Below are positions 49,895-62,445 of a DNA stretch of 64,000 nt, in pieces; within the stretch, counting starts at the first letter, position 1, and each line of letters begins with the position of its first letter. Position numbers and translations under genes: made by a program. The notes below the pieces were generated by a model. It had not been told where the DNA came from. It saw only the letters and a program-made list of their open reading frames with translations, and made no database searches. Source of the DNA: Unio delphinus (Eukaryota; Mollusca; Bivalvia; Unionida; Unionidae); assembly GCA_029339505.1 (NCBI GenBank), contig JAQISU010001235.1, positions 39,709,815-39,773,814 on the forward strand. The letters are read 5' to 3'.

Positions 49895-50175
49895 GAATTA
49901 AATTACTAATTTCGAATTATAGTGAACATTGACATTATATTGTTGTGATACATTAGTAGACTGTTAACACATCACCACATTCCAGGCCATTGCACATATG
50001 TATATTCGAGACTAAAGGCAAATCATCATATTCAATAATGGAATGCATTTGGAATTTCCAGCTGGAATTCAGTTGAAACTTTGTACGTTTGGACATGGAC
50101 TTTTGGGATCTAATTCACAATATTGTAAGTTCTTTTCAAATACTCACTTTGTATTCAAGGGAAACAAATATTTTT
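49895..50175 (+). repeat. Copy 3 of an unclassified dispersed repeat
   Basis: GTTGTGATACATTAGTAGAC, ACACATCACCACATTCCAGG and ATTCACAATATTGTAAGTTC, then TCACTTTGTATTCAAGGGAA. Closest to the 3085-3330 copy at its 3' end. Confidence 0.6.
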
Positions 50176-50790
50176 TTGACATTTACAAAACTTGTTGGCA
50201 TTCACTCTTTTACGTTACTTAGATTAGGACCATATATTCGTAAGGGTGTCACGATTTATCCCGACCCACTTGTACATGTATAAAAGGTAATTCTGACCGA
50301 CATGTTTGATGTGTAAAATTGGCCAAGGTAAAGCTAATCCCCTTACGTAAGATGATCTTAGTTGGGTCGAGAGAGCAGAAACGCGGCAAGGGTGTTTAAA
50401 AATGTCACGTAGGTGTGAAGCTTATGACCACATCAAAGATAGCGTGGCCGACGAGTAGGTGGACGTTAGTTACAGTTTCTCCAAGACAGACAGGTAGATT
50501 TGAATTGACTGTTCGACGATTGTACAGGGTCCAAGCGCCACCCAATCAGAATGCGATATGGGTGAGTCCTTGTTTTAAACCAAGAATAATATCTTATGTC
50601 GATAGAAATTAAATTAGTTCGTTATAATCCACTGAAAGTGATTTTCACTAAGGACAGGAACTCCGTTTGCCAGCCGTGAATTGGCGCGTAAATCTTAAAT
50701 TCTGGGAATCTAAGAGATATACAGCTTCAAGGTCAGTGAAATAGTGTTCGATCTCTGCTTTATACGACTGCAATTTTAACTGAAGGATTG

Positions 50791-50892
<102 letters not shown>

Positions 50893-50925
50893 ATATTACT
50901 AGAATCGTAGTACGAATCATTAATT

Positions 50926-51058
50926 ATGTTAATACGTTGCCTCTTATTTCGTGATGTTACTATGCTACATCTTATTTTGTGATGTAATATGTTGCTTCTT
51001 ATTTCGTTAGTTAATATGTTTGCATATTATTTCGCTAGTTAATATGTTTGCATCTTTG
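50926..51058 (+). repeat. Approx. 29-bp tandem repeat, five copies
   Basis: Units contain TTCTTATTTCGTTAGTTAAT and ATGTTTGCAT, diverged from left to right. Confidence 0.65.
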
Positions 51059-52550
51059 AAAAGATGAGTTGATATGTGTAAAGAATTATATTGCTTGCTA
51101 GCCGCCGTAAGAATTCATATTATGATTCACTGTGTGGTTATATTATGGTAGAGTAGCACATTTGTTTATGTAATTATAGATTTCGCCATTGTTAAATTGA
51201 CTGGTTGCAGTGTGTAAAATTAGTATATGAATATTTGGATATTTGGGCACGCTTGTGGAAAAAATATACAGACAGACATCTAATCGTAGTAATATTATAA
51301 TACGGTGATATTTGATATATTTTTATGTGTTTGTATGTATGTATGTATTGTTATGACGCAGTGTATGGATGTCTGCGGAATTATTTTCTGATACCGTGTT
51401 ATTGCGCCATTGTGTAAATTGCGAGAAACGTGTATGGTAATTTCGATGTGTGCGCATGCGTGACCAAAACCGTTACCGCCATAGCTGATAGTTAACTATT
51501 GATTTAGTGTGAGGTAAGATTTTATGACCCTTATGTTAACGCCTTGTGATTTTTCACAGGAAGCTTTGAGTGACAGACTTGAGAAGTTTTGTCATAGTCT
51601 CGGATTGAGAGACGGAAGGAAGGAGAAGTAGAAGGAGCTACGAGGAGAGAAGGAAATTATAAGTTGGAGTAGATAGACAGGAGGAACGTGGAACGGAAGT
51701 GGAGAAGACAGGAGGGACAAAGAGTCAAAGGAGGAAAGTTAAGAAGGAGAAAGACGGAAGGAAGCGTGTAACAGAGAAAATTAGATGAGTAGATCGATTT
51801 TATTTGAATAATGGGCTTTAGTTGCTCCGTCCCGTGGGCTCTTAGCAACGTTTTATCTCCTAGAAGGAGTTATTTAATTATCCTGTGGGTGGGAATTGTG
51901 CCGCGCACCCACTAGGCGTTTATGTGATCAGAGATCACTATTTAATTTGGCCGTCACATCTGGTCAATAATTGTACTGACGCGGTGTGATTGGAAGGCCA
52001 GGGTGGGTAGGAATAGAACCCACACACACCCACCCATTCAGTATTCATTGGATGTGCCTACCTCTGCAATAGCAGTAAAGAAAAGCGAGAGAAAAATAGT
52101 TTTCTCATATCGCCTGTATCTGCATAGTTATTGGGCGTGCATGCACGTGAATTAACTGCTGCAGGCAGCAAGGGAGGCGAAGAGCCAAGCACGCGCTCAT
52201 GCATCAAATTCAGTCCAGTTGTACTAATGGACAGCCTAACAACCAATAATGTGTAAGCCACCTGTGCAATTAGCCAAATATCCGAGTTATAAATATTTAT
52301 TAATCATCCTAACATAAAAAAGGGACTTAGTACCATGAGCGTACATACAAAATCCCTAGGAATTTAAGATTAAAATGTCTAAGCGACATATAAAAGTGTA
52401 GTCAATGGTAGGTGGATTTGGTTATGAATTTATTGAAGGCAGTGCCAAAAAGGTCAAATTAGTCTTTTCAGGGCCAAAAGTTAATCGAAGAGGGTTTCTC
52501 TCAGCCAAATGAGAACCCTATTAAAAATGGCAATGAAAGTAGCCCAAGGG
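51059..52550. other. No gene recognised; purine-rich tract
   Basis: 51600-51790 is dominated by GGA/GAA purines. 51839-52030 has several GTGGG/CCCAC inverted pairs (GTGGGTGGG against CCCACCCA). At 52433-52480 a stretch with AAGGCAGTGCCAAAAAGGTC occurs that is repeated at 52807-52850 in the adjoining reading frame. Confidence 0.45.
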
Positions 52551-53546
52551 CTAATATTCCACCGGTTGGAAGGTGGCCCTCCTATCTTCCATCTCAGCAA
52601 GGAAAGCGGCAGTCCTTTCTTCCACGAAAGTCCGTCTAGGGAAGTAATATCCGTGTTTCTTTGCAATAAAGGCTGCCGCATCTTGCAGGTGGTGGAGTGG
52701 TCTGTCCTCGTAGACCTCGTAGTAATAGCTTCCCAAGATGTTCAGTGCGTGATGCCACTGACTCACACGTGGTGGCGAAGTTTGCATTGATCTAAAGCCA
52801 ATGTATGAAGGCAGTGCCAAAAAGGTCAAATTAGTCTTTTCAGGGCCAGCAGAGACAAAATTGGATGCCTTCTTCTTGTTAGTTAACAAAGGTTCGAGTC
52901 CCATTTCTCTGCATAGCTTCTCCATTAATTTCTCTTTGTTTTCGTCAGGCATCCGCACTGTTTTAGCGGGCGATTCCCATTTGGCCTTCGGGCTTTCTTC
53001 TTCCAAGTTTTTATCCAGGGTCACTGCCGGCCCTGGTGATGGAGTGGTGGGTGTCGATGTTATTATCTTCCCCTTTTTCCCCTTTCCTTTTCCTTTTATT
53101 TTTAGGGGGTGGTGGCGGTGGTTCTGGAGTTTCCATTGCTGGTTCTAGCTGTATGTCGATGGGAGACGTGGCCGCTTCCACTGTTTCCGCTGTAAATAGT
53201 CAGCATTTTGTTAGATAGTATTTCTATTTGTTCTCGAAGAGCTTGGAGTGTAACCTCTTGTACAGGTGAGTCTGTAATAGTCTCTTGTGTTACATCTTCT
53301 TGAACTGCTGGTGGGGCGGCGTGGTTGCTCGGTTTCCCGCCTTCGCCGCCGTCCATTTTGTCCTCTGTACTTTTTTGCCCCTGGTATGTCCTTGAGGATT
53401 TTTGTTTCCCAGATAAGCAGCAGAGAAGTTCTTTTCCCTGCTGCTCTAAGGCTCCAATTTGTAGCCATTTGTTGCCCCAAGCTGGAAATTGCTCGAAGGG
53501 CCATCTCTGGTATTATTTCCATCGCTAGAGTAGATTTCTCCGACAT
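52551..53546 (-). pseudogene. Frameshifted reading frame of unknown family, possible retroelement gag-like product
   Basis: The minus strand starts at an ATG ending at 53546 (MSEKSTLAMEII). Coding-like sequence then passes through three frames: a Gln/Glu segment with VQEVTLQALREQIEILSNKM that looks like a short coiled coil, a Pro run followed by KNKRKRKG (a nuclear-signal-like cluster), then a 157-codon open stretch with QWHHALNILGSYYYEVYED and ending QPVEY. At least two frameshifts separate these parts. GC content is above that of the surroundings. Upstream on the same strand, TGTGGCGGGCCCG at 53911 could be the start of a long terminal repeat, but no second copy is present. I do not recognise the family. 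Confidence 0.5.
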
Positions 53547-54014
53547 TGTGCTACGTGTGTGTAACGTGCTTGGTTCACTGCGACTAATGATGATGGATGA
53601 GTAGATCACAAGGACAGGGGAAATTATACTCACACTAAGGAATCACGTGATGAACTAGGCCGTCACTTGGTCAAGGGAGAGACGAGTGATTGTTAATTAT
53701 CGTATAAAGTTCACATTTTATTAAATTGTTATTAATTGAATTTTATCTTCGTGTTTTTTTTATAATGTAACCGTCGGCATTGCTGACTGGGGGCTCAGCT
53801 ATAAATCTATCATCAATAATTTAACATTTTTAATTACGGTCAGGGGAACTTCCTCACAAGTCATTTAAATATTTCGGAAGAACCCCACCCCTAGAACACG
53901 GGCCCGCCACAAAGACTACTAATTTTTCATTCAGCGGAAACTGCGGCAAGTCTCGTTCCCTTTGAATAAAAAATGCAGTACATTTTGTTATATATCAAAG
54001 TTACAGAATACATA
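53547..54014. other. Upstream of the frameshifted frame; possible solo LTR-like sequence
   Basis: Read on the minus strand from 53911 it starts TGTGGCGGG. No repeat partner in the window, so the LTR idea is weak. Confidence 0.3.
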
Positions 54015-54819
<805 letters not shown>

Positions 54820-55205
54820 TGTATGTATGTAAGTACATAGGCGGCGTTATTAGTACGTTGTATGTATGTAAGTACACAGGCGGCGTTATTAGTACGTTGT
54901 ATGTATGTAAGTACATAGGCGTCGTTATTAGTACGTTGTATGTATGTAAGTACATAGGCGGCGTTATTAGTACGTTGTATGTATGTAAGTACATAGACGG
55001 CGTTATTAGTACGTTGTATGTATGTAAGTAAATAGACGGCGTTATTAGTACGTTGTATGTATGTAAGTACATAGGCGGCGTTATTAGTACGTTGTATGTA
55101 TGTAAGTACATAGGCGGCGTTATTAGTACGTTGTATGTATGTACATAGGCGTCGTTATTAGTACGTTGTATGTAAGTACATAGACGGCGTTATTAGTACG
55201 TTGGC
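54820..55205 (+). repeat. 39-bp minisatellite, ten copies
   Basis: Unit GTATGTATGTAAGTACATAG then GCGGCGTTATTAGTACGTT. Thirteen codons long, hence open on both strands. It resembles a splice donor context (GTAAGTAC) in each unit. Confidence 0.93.
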
Positions 55206-55369
55206 CTGACCATGACCACACAGGGCCAGAGTATCGGTATCTTGATTGGTATGCTACTGCAAACACTGATCATGTCTATATGGACGATCTTAGGCATGAA
55301 GTGTGATTTCCCCTCAACAGAAGGGCCAGGAGCGGTCGCTCCCACTTGCCACCCCAAACACCGTGACTG

Positions 55370-55435
55370 TGTATGTATGTATGTATGTACGGATGTATGA
55401 ATGGATGAATGGATGGATGGATGGATGGATGGATT
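55370..55435 (+). repeat. (TGTA)n and (TGGA)n microsatellites
   Basis: GTATGTATGTATGTA then ATGGATGGATGGATGG. Confidence 0.9.
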
Positions 55436-56948
55436 GATGAATGTTAGGCTAATCCTTTAGGCTAATCCTTTAGAGAAAGATGTTGACTATAACACAATGT
55501 ATCGTCTCATTTGGTGAGTAATCAAAAGGAGAATAGACTTTTGATTTAGCTACAGGTCTCTTTGTTGGGATTAATTTAGGTCAGATTTAACCCGACACTT
55601 GCCCTTCGACGCGACGTGTTACAGACGGCCAGACGTAAACAAAATGAGCTGATATCTTTTCCAAGAATATCTGACCGAACTATGACATAAATAGGGTGAA
55701 GATAGAAGTTTTCTTTATCATCTGGGCACTCACATATGAGATCAACACTCATTTTGGCATTTACACTAGAGTGGGAAATTGTGTGACTCGCACTCCTTTG
55801 AACAAATGGAGTTTGACTGATTTGTTAGATGAGCGGCTTTTCATCCGGATACTTTCAAGGTAAGCTCTAGTATTTTGTTATTCCGTTTTAACACTCTGTT
55901 CATGACATAATCATGGTGGTTTTTCAATAAGAAAATCTTCCGCGGTAAACGTGGCTTATATTTGTAAAAACATGTTTCTTTAAACGAAAAGTTGCCAAAA
56001 AAAAAACATTTTCCATGATCGTTTATCTTGCTAATACTGTCAAAATCTCTACGAAAATGTGAGCGTGTTTGGCAAGTAAATAGTGGTTGCCACAGTTCAA
56101 TAATTCAGAAAGAAAAATGCGATTTTTCATAAAGAAACCTGTTTTGACGAGTCCTCTTTGTTAAGAAACATAATTATTTTTTAAGATTATCGCTCTTGAA
56201 AATATAACTTTTTAACGAGAAACGTAACTTTTCGTGAAACGTTTTCATTGACGAGGAAATGCACTGTTTCAAGAAGAAAGGATTGTTCGTCATGTAGATT
56301 GCACATTTTATACGAAAAAGTTAATTTTCGCTAAAAACGTGCTTCTCGTGAAAAATATCACTTTTCCACGAGAAGAGGGGGCTACATTCGTCTATGTCTA
56401 CTTTTCACGGAACTATTTACTCGATATCCAGATAAATGATTTGGTTTGGTTTGATGCTTTATGGCAGGCACATCAACACAAGTGGGTTATTTAGTGACGA
56501 GGAAATTTCAAGTGCCCAACCCAAGAGCACACCACGGTAGCTGACCCAGTTCAAGATAAAAAAAATTATCTTCATGAAAGTTTTGTTCTCGTTAATAAAA
56601 TCCCCACTATGTTAATGATATTTAACGGACATTTTTAGGGCAAAACTCTCAGAGTAAATATATACTGAAACTTCATTAATTAACGATTTCAGCATTTTCC
56701 TTCCTCAAAAGTACGTTTGAAAACAATGGAATAGCTTGAAATGACTGAATGTTTTATAGAAAAAGGAAATTAAGTGATTATCAAAATTTTCTGAAGCCTT
56801 TGTTACCAAACGAGACTTCCTGATTGTCGCAAGTAACATAATTCGCGTTGGAATCCATATTTAACTAAATATATAAGAATAATGTAAATAGATAAACTCA
56901 CGGTTATTATAAAAGTTAACTATCAAGCTGTTATTTTTATTTTCAACT
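55436..56948. other. No gene recognised; palindrome-rich stretch
   Basis: Between about 55970 and 56380 motifs such as TTTTCGTGAAA, AAACGTTTTC and TTTCTCGTGAAAA recur in both orientations without a fixed period. Confidence 0.4.
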
Positions 56949-57253
56949 TCTCCGGTAGCCTAGTGGTTGGAGCGTCCGCCGTGGAAGCGGGAGGTCGTGG
57001 GTTCGATCCCCGGCCGAGTCATACCAAAAACTTACAAAAATGGTACTGACAGCTGCCTCGCTTGGAGCTGAGTATTAAGAGGTTAGTGTTAGGACTGGTC
57101 GGCCTGGTGTCAGGATAATGTGACTGGGTGGGAAATCATGCTACATGTTTGCGACATGATGCCTCACTATAAACTGCCTCACTGCAGACATCGTAGCGAT
57201 ATGACTGAACAATTGTTAAAGAAACGTTAAAAATCCTAATCAAATAAAAAAAG
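56949..57253 (+). mobile_element. tRNA-headed SINE, family B, copy 2, complete
   Basis: Pol III A box TAGCCTAGTGG and B box GGTTCGATCCC fit consensus. The body has AAAAATGGTACTGACAGC, GGACTGGTCGGCCTGGTGTC and GACATCGTAGCGATATGACT; the tail is CGTTAAAAATCCTAATCAAA. Flanking target duplication not clear. Confidence 0.9.
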
Positions 57254-59191
57254 AAACAAACAAACTGTTACGTGTCGATGGTTATCGAGTACGATCCTCT
57301 TCAATGCCACCCCACCCTATCGACAATGTAGCTTTTAAGTATTTTTTGAATGCGGAAAACGTCGAATATTTATTTAAATCATGTGTCGTAGCAGTAGTTT
57401 GTATAGACGATACAAGACTCATTGATGCACTAGATGAAAAGAACTTCAGACATTTTACAATAATTTAGCTCAGTAACGTGTAAAATTCGGATTCACCTAA
57501 ATACCATCATACTAGTGTAAAAAGAGGTAAATCAAATGAGGAAAGTGGCAAAAGTTTAGAAGTGGACATGAAATGACCTGTTAAATCAAATTTAGAGAGT
57601 TAAGGAAACCTTTAGATGTTATCAGATACCTTATGATAGTTTCAGCTTTCGAAGAAAACTTTATCTCACGACAACATTATTTATCAGACGATAAACAAAT
57701 GATGTCAATAACCCCATTCCAATGTTTTAAGAAAAGCTTATGGAAATTGTTTTCTAGTAAGCATGATCACACGATAGGTCACATGATAGGTCACATCTCG
57801 TTTGAAACTGCACTGTCATGGCCTTGAGTGAAATACTGTATGATAACATCACATCCATCCCATCCTATTATACGGCAGTACACGACATGATTAAAGAGCT
57901 GATATTCTAATGGTTGATAGGACGTACATGTCATATGGTACGTGACGTCATAGAGTCCGATTCATCGTCCTATTCATCGAGTGATGCAGATAAAATGGTA
58001 TTCTATAGTGTTACATAACTATTATAACATGAAATAATTATAACAAGAAATAAGTTGTTAAACTTTGTTTTGTTAAACATAATGTTTTGATTCACTGAAA
58101 AAGTTAGTATACACGACCGCTTTTGCTCCAGCCAGTATGAGGCGTATTATAATATTCTCACACCTTTTCGTTTGTTTGCACTTCCCGCTATTAAAACCAA
58201 AGTCATCAAGAATATAGAAAATGCACAATATGTAGTAATTTTATTCATCAAATAATAATTTCCAACCGGATTGTCGCCAGCTGGTCCCAAACACGTCAGC
58301 TTCTAGCATTTAAGGAGTATCTTTAATCAACTATAGCCATATAGGCATGGAGGAATTATGTTTTTGAGCCAAGAAAATTACGTCGTTCACCGTCTTTGAT
58401 AATCTCCATAGTTCCTTAAATTTTGGAGTTTAATCTCTTTGAACGCATGTGTATATGAAATCATCCTTTTTATTTATTCAATTTGTTTTAAATATTAACA
58501 GTAAACATTGCAAATACTGGACGCAGACGATACAATACACTGAAATGGACTACTGAAAATGCTAGAAAGGACAGCAAATGGACTGTCTGCTTGTTTACAT
58601 TGAAAGCTTATGTTTGGTTTGAAAAGCCAATAAGTTGACAGTGTTAGAAAGCGTTGGATGATATGACTAAGTTTTGTTTGTAATGTCACCCAATCCCAAA
58701 AAATGTTTACTGTATCAATCCGCGGCAGAAATACGTAATTAGAATATAAAAAAAGGTTTCCTGTTAAACATAAAAACAGATACAGTTTGACACTTCAGAT
58801 GTAGTAATGTTCAAAAACGTTACTGATCTAACTTATTGTACAAAGTTTTCCTCATTTGTTTTACATGTATTATTCTACTATGATGGTATTAAGGTGAATC
58901 TAATTTGTAAAGAATTCGACTGTCACGTCAAATCAAGTAAACTGTGCAGAAAACATTTCTGAAAGCAAAATGATTATTTCGATAGTATACCCTATATAGT
59001 ATCAATCCCATAAGCCATGACCTTGAACTGTACTTCGCTCTTTCCATATAAAATACTTGGGGGTGGGTGGGTCTTTGAGGATTTATAAATGAACACCAGA
59101 TCTAATTAAAAATGTTGTTGTACTCCTGCAAAGAAAGAGAGTTATTGCCCATGAAATGTACGGATTATGCCACCCCTCACCCACCCACCCC
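57254..59191. other. No gene recognised
   Basis: Unique-looking; short open stretches at 57633-57827 (+) and 58495-58689 (-) lack recognisable domains. CACATGATAGGT is doubled near 57770-57795. Confidence 0.5.
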
Positions 59192-59200
59192 GTAAAATGT

Positions 59201-59450
59201 TTAGTTTAGTTTTTGTAGGGTTGAACGTCATTTTCCAGCACACGATTGGCTATACATTGCGGCCAGTATTATTGGTGGAAGAAGAACCCGGAAAACCCCT
59301 GAAAGAACCACTGACCAACGAGAAACTACTGGCAAGCTTTCTCACATACCCACCTTAGCCAAATCCGAGACTCGAAGCCACGCAGAGGTGAGATGGCAGT
59401 GATCCGTAACGGACAGCGCTTTAGAACACTCGGCCACTCGGGGTCCCCTT
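59201..59450 (-). mobile_element. tRNA-headed SINE, family A, copy 6, complete, minus strand
   Basis: GTAGGGTTGAACGTC tail at the left, GCGCTTTAGAACACTCGGCC head at the right. Perfect 9-bp target duplication GTAAAATGT at 59192-59200 and 59451-59459. Confidence 0.9.
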
Positions 59451-59601
59451 GTAAAATGTCAATAAATAAAATATATTCTTTTCTTATTTATATATCACCA
59501 ATCTACATATTTTAATCTCTTTTATAGATTTTTTAATTAAGTACCCTGACGACATTTGAAGCTATTTATCATGTACATGCCAAAAGGTAAATGTCCTTTT
59601 T

Positions 59602-59908
59602 TTGGCCGAACAAAGGAAGTGCAAAGTCGCGAGTTCGAACCTCGGCTGTAACACACCAAATATTTACTAAAAGAATGCTACTATAAGTTCGTTTGGTAAT
59701 CAGCAGTAAGAAGTTCGTGTTAGTACTGATGGACCCAGTGTCAGCGTAATATGACTGGGTCGTACATAATGCCCCATGTCTAAAGGCTTAATGCCCCATG
59801 TCTAAAGGCTTAATGCCCCTGTCTTTGCTAAACATCACGATGAACTGTCACACTGTAAACATCGTAATGATATGACTAAAATGATTAAAGCTTCGATACA
59901 AACCAAAT
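59602..59908 (+). mobile_element. tRNA-headed SINE, family B, copy 3, old and 5'-damaged
   Basis: B box GAGTTCGAACCTCGGC, then CACCAAATATTTACTAAAAG, GTCAGCGTAATATGACTGGG and ACATCGTAATGATATGACT. The A box is lost. A 23-bp piece, TAATGCCCCATGTCTAAAGG and three more bases, is duplicated at about 59768-59815. It ends in a (CA)n run. Confidence 0.75.
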
Positions 59909-59939
<31 letters not shown>

Positions 59940-59950
59940 ACACACACATC
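59909..59950 (+). repeat. (CA)n microsatellite
   Basis: CACACACACA run with one ATA. Confidence 0.95.
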
Positions 59951-60014
59951 TATTTGTAAATCGTTTCTCTTTTATACATTGATTTATATGTCTCTTTTTA
60001 TCTCAGATTTGTTG

Positions 60015-60017
<3 letters not shown>

Positions 60018-60093
<76 letters not shown>
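60018..60093. repeat. (TA)n microsatellite
   Basis: About 75 bp of TA. Confidence 0.97.
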
Positions 60094-60096
<3 letters not shown>

Positions 60097-60413
60097 GCAT
60101 AACCCGTTATAAAGTGATTACGATTATAACACGATTCTAATTATAACGCGATGGCAGCATGGCTGCCATTTTTTAATTTAAGGTTACCTTACCTTTTGAC
60201 ATCTTAATATATATGCTCTTAGAAAAGCCGATTATTAGTATCATTAACATGATATGATCAAGAGGTTAGTTAAAACTTATGACAAAGAAATTTCAATGCG
60301 CAATTCCTATGGGGAAGTTTTTCTAAAATTTTGTTTAACGCTATCCTGTGATGTTGATCATTGGACCCTGAGCATCGCGTTAAAACGGGATTTTACCTGT
60401 ATATGGTATTCTC

Positions 60414-60490
<77 letters not shown>
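60414..60490 (+). repeat. (GA)n microsatellite
   Basis: About 75 bp of pure GA. Confidence 0.97.
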
Positions 60491-60492
<2 letters not shown>

Positions 60493-61394
60493 ATCCGTTT
60501 TGGATAAGGTAAGAATCGTTCGCATGTGGTGTCAAAACATATCCTTGATAACCTACCGTATTTTAAATATGAAATTGATAGTTGGGTCAAGCTGCTCCGT
60601 TAAAGCAGCGAATGTAAAACAAATACAACATACGTACAAAAACACAATAGCATCGTCTGTAAACGACAAAAAAAAAAATGACTGGCGTCGCTCTCATAGA
60701 CACGGCAAATCTCTCCAATATAATGGTTTCAATGCATCCAAACATTAGGCACACCTCAAGCATGTAAAGCCTAGAATTGTTTATCTTAAAGCCTGCAAGC
60801 CTCAACAACGTATATCTTCGTACGATGCAGCATGTCGCTACCAAGCCTTAACAATGTTGTTGGAATATTTTCTCTATTGCGCATGTGCTCAATTTTTTAA
60901 AACTTAAACATCCGGTTTTGATGGGCCATTCAATTTTCATCTGTTCATGCTATGTATATCGTGGCCATGACTTCATTCCTAAACTTATGAGGGATTTTTA
61001 TCTTTTGAATTAATTATAACAAAAATGATTTGTATCAAATGGAAGAAGTTATTATCTTTAATGTAGATTGCCTGATAAATCGTTTTAAGTGATAATGCAA
61101 TTCAAAACTTATTAAGTAAACGGTTCACCTATTCTTTAGGTGTTCATTTATGCTGCAACGTCTTTACATAGTAATTGACCTGCAGATTTTAGTCGAATTG
61201 TAAAAATTAAAAATAAACACTTTGACAAATTAACATGGAAATAGATTAGGAGGATTGTAAATTTGTAAAGCCTTTTTTAATAGGAACAGAATAGCAATTA
61301 AGCTGAATTTTGATGTGACAGACTGCTCCATCCTGGTTTAGATAAGATGTAATAGCGAGGCTGAAACAATGGACGTATCGAGTGGTATATGCCC
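60491..61394. other. No gene seen
   Basis: No recognised structure. Confidence 0.5.
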
Positions 61395-61612
61395 TTAGGA
61401 AACGGGACAGTGTGAATTATATACCGGTTGTACGAGGTATCTCGAGAAAACGACAAGGTGTGAATTAGATACCGGTTATACTAGGTATTCCTGAAATACG
61501 GCATCGTGTGAATTAGATAACGGTTATACGAGGTATTCCTTAAATACGGCAAGGTGTGAATTAGATAACGGTTATACGAGGTATTCCTGAAATACGGCAC
61601 ATTGTGAATTTG
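61395..61612 (+). repeat. Approx. 52-bp tandem repeat, four to five copies
   Basis: Units contain GTGTGAATTAGATAACGGTT, ATACGAGGTATTCC and GAAATACGGCA; the left copies are more diverged. Confidence 0.85.
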
Positions 61613-62445
61613 ATAAGAGCATTTATATTTAATAGCTATCTGAAAGCTACCGATACGAAATTTATGTATTTTTGTTTTTATTACCTGCCGTACATCAATA
61701 AGTAAAATACTAGAAATACTTGAATGTAACATTCATTTTCTTTGAATGGATTATAGTCAGAATATGCTATGTTATAATGCATTGCCATTTTAGTGTATAA
61801 TATATTTTCAGTACTAATGAGAAATCTTCGTGTATTTTATGTCCAAATTCAAAAATAACAGTTTTAAAACACGTCCAAGCATTATATAACGAGAAATGTA
61901 ATTGAAAATACTTTGTTATAGGGCATGACACCATAGAAGACTTACGCTACGAGATTTGTATCGTTCTACACAAACTACGAGATTTGTATCGTTCTACACA
62001 AACTACTTCAGATAAATCGCTAGGTAGAGATATGAGGAACTGTAATTTCATGCAGCGTTTGTTGTGCATTGAAGAGTGGTCAAGGTGGAAAGGAAATGGA
62101 TCTGAGCGATTCATTTTTTAACACCTTGCAGGGTACCTTCACGATAATTCTAATCTCGAATCTCTTCATGCGGCATTGTAAAGGACAATATCTTATAGGT
62201 GAAATACAATCTTTAATGTACAAAATATTAATAGAAGTGGCTTACATTTTTAAATTACAGGTTAGTAACCTCAAGATTTATAAAAGTTTAGTTTCCAAAT
62301 GTTGATTTTTTTTTTATCTTGCTGCATGTTTGATATTGAGCATTACATTTCACTTCACTGACAGCTACGTCATAATTCCGGTGATCTTGAGACCGCAGAA
62401 GACTGATTATCCGTCTTTCATGAAAGCACAGAACCTTTTTGCCAT
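61613..62445. other. No gene seen; 28-bp duplication
   Basis: CTACGAGATTTGTATCGTTC plus TACACAAA occurs twice at about 61947-62004. Confidence 0.6.

Noticed and set aside
52509..53604. Plus-strand open frames opposite the minus-strand frame
   Set aside because: The minus strand has the protein-like composition (coiled coil, basic cluster, aromatic-rich part); the plus frames are its shadows.
53547..53911. Long terminal repeat of a retroelement
   Set aside because: Only a TGTGGCGGG start; no second copy, primer-binding site or pol genes in the window.
55831..55863. Possible exon ending TTTCAAG|GTAAGC
   Set aside because: Good donor, but no acceptor, no protein similarity and no partner exon.
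56949..57016. tRNA gene
   Set aside because: A and B boxes are good, but the sequence continues into a repeated SINE body and the cloverleaf is not complete. Same for the heads at 39153, 7012 and 14673.
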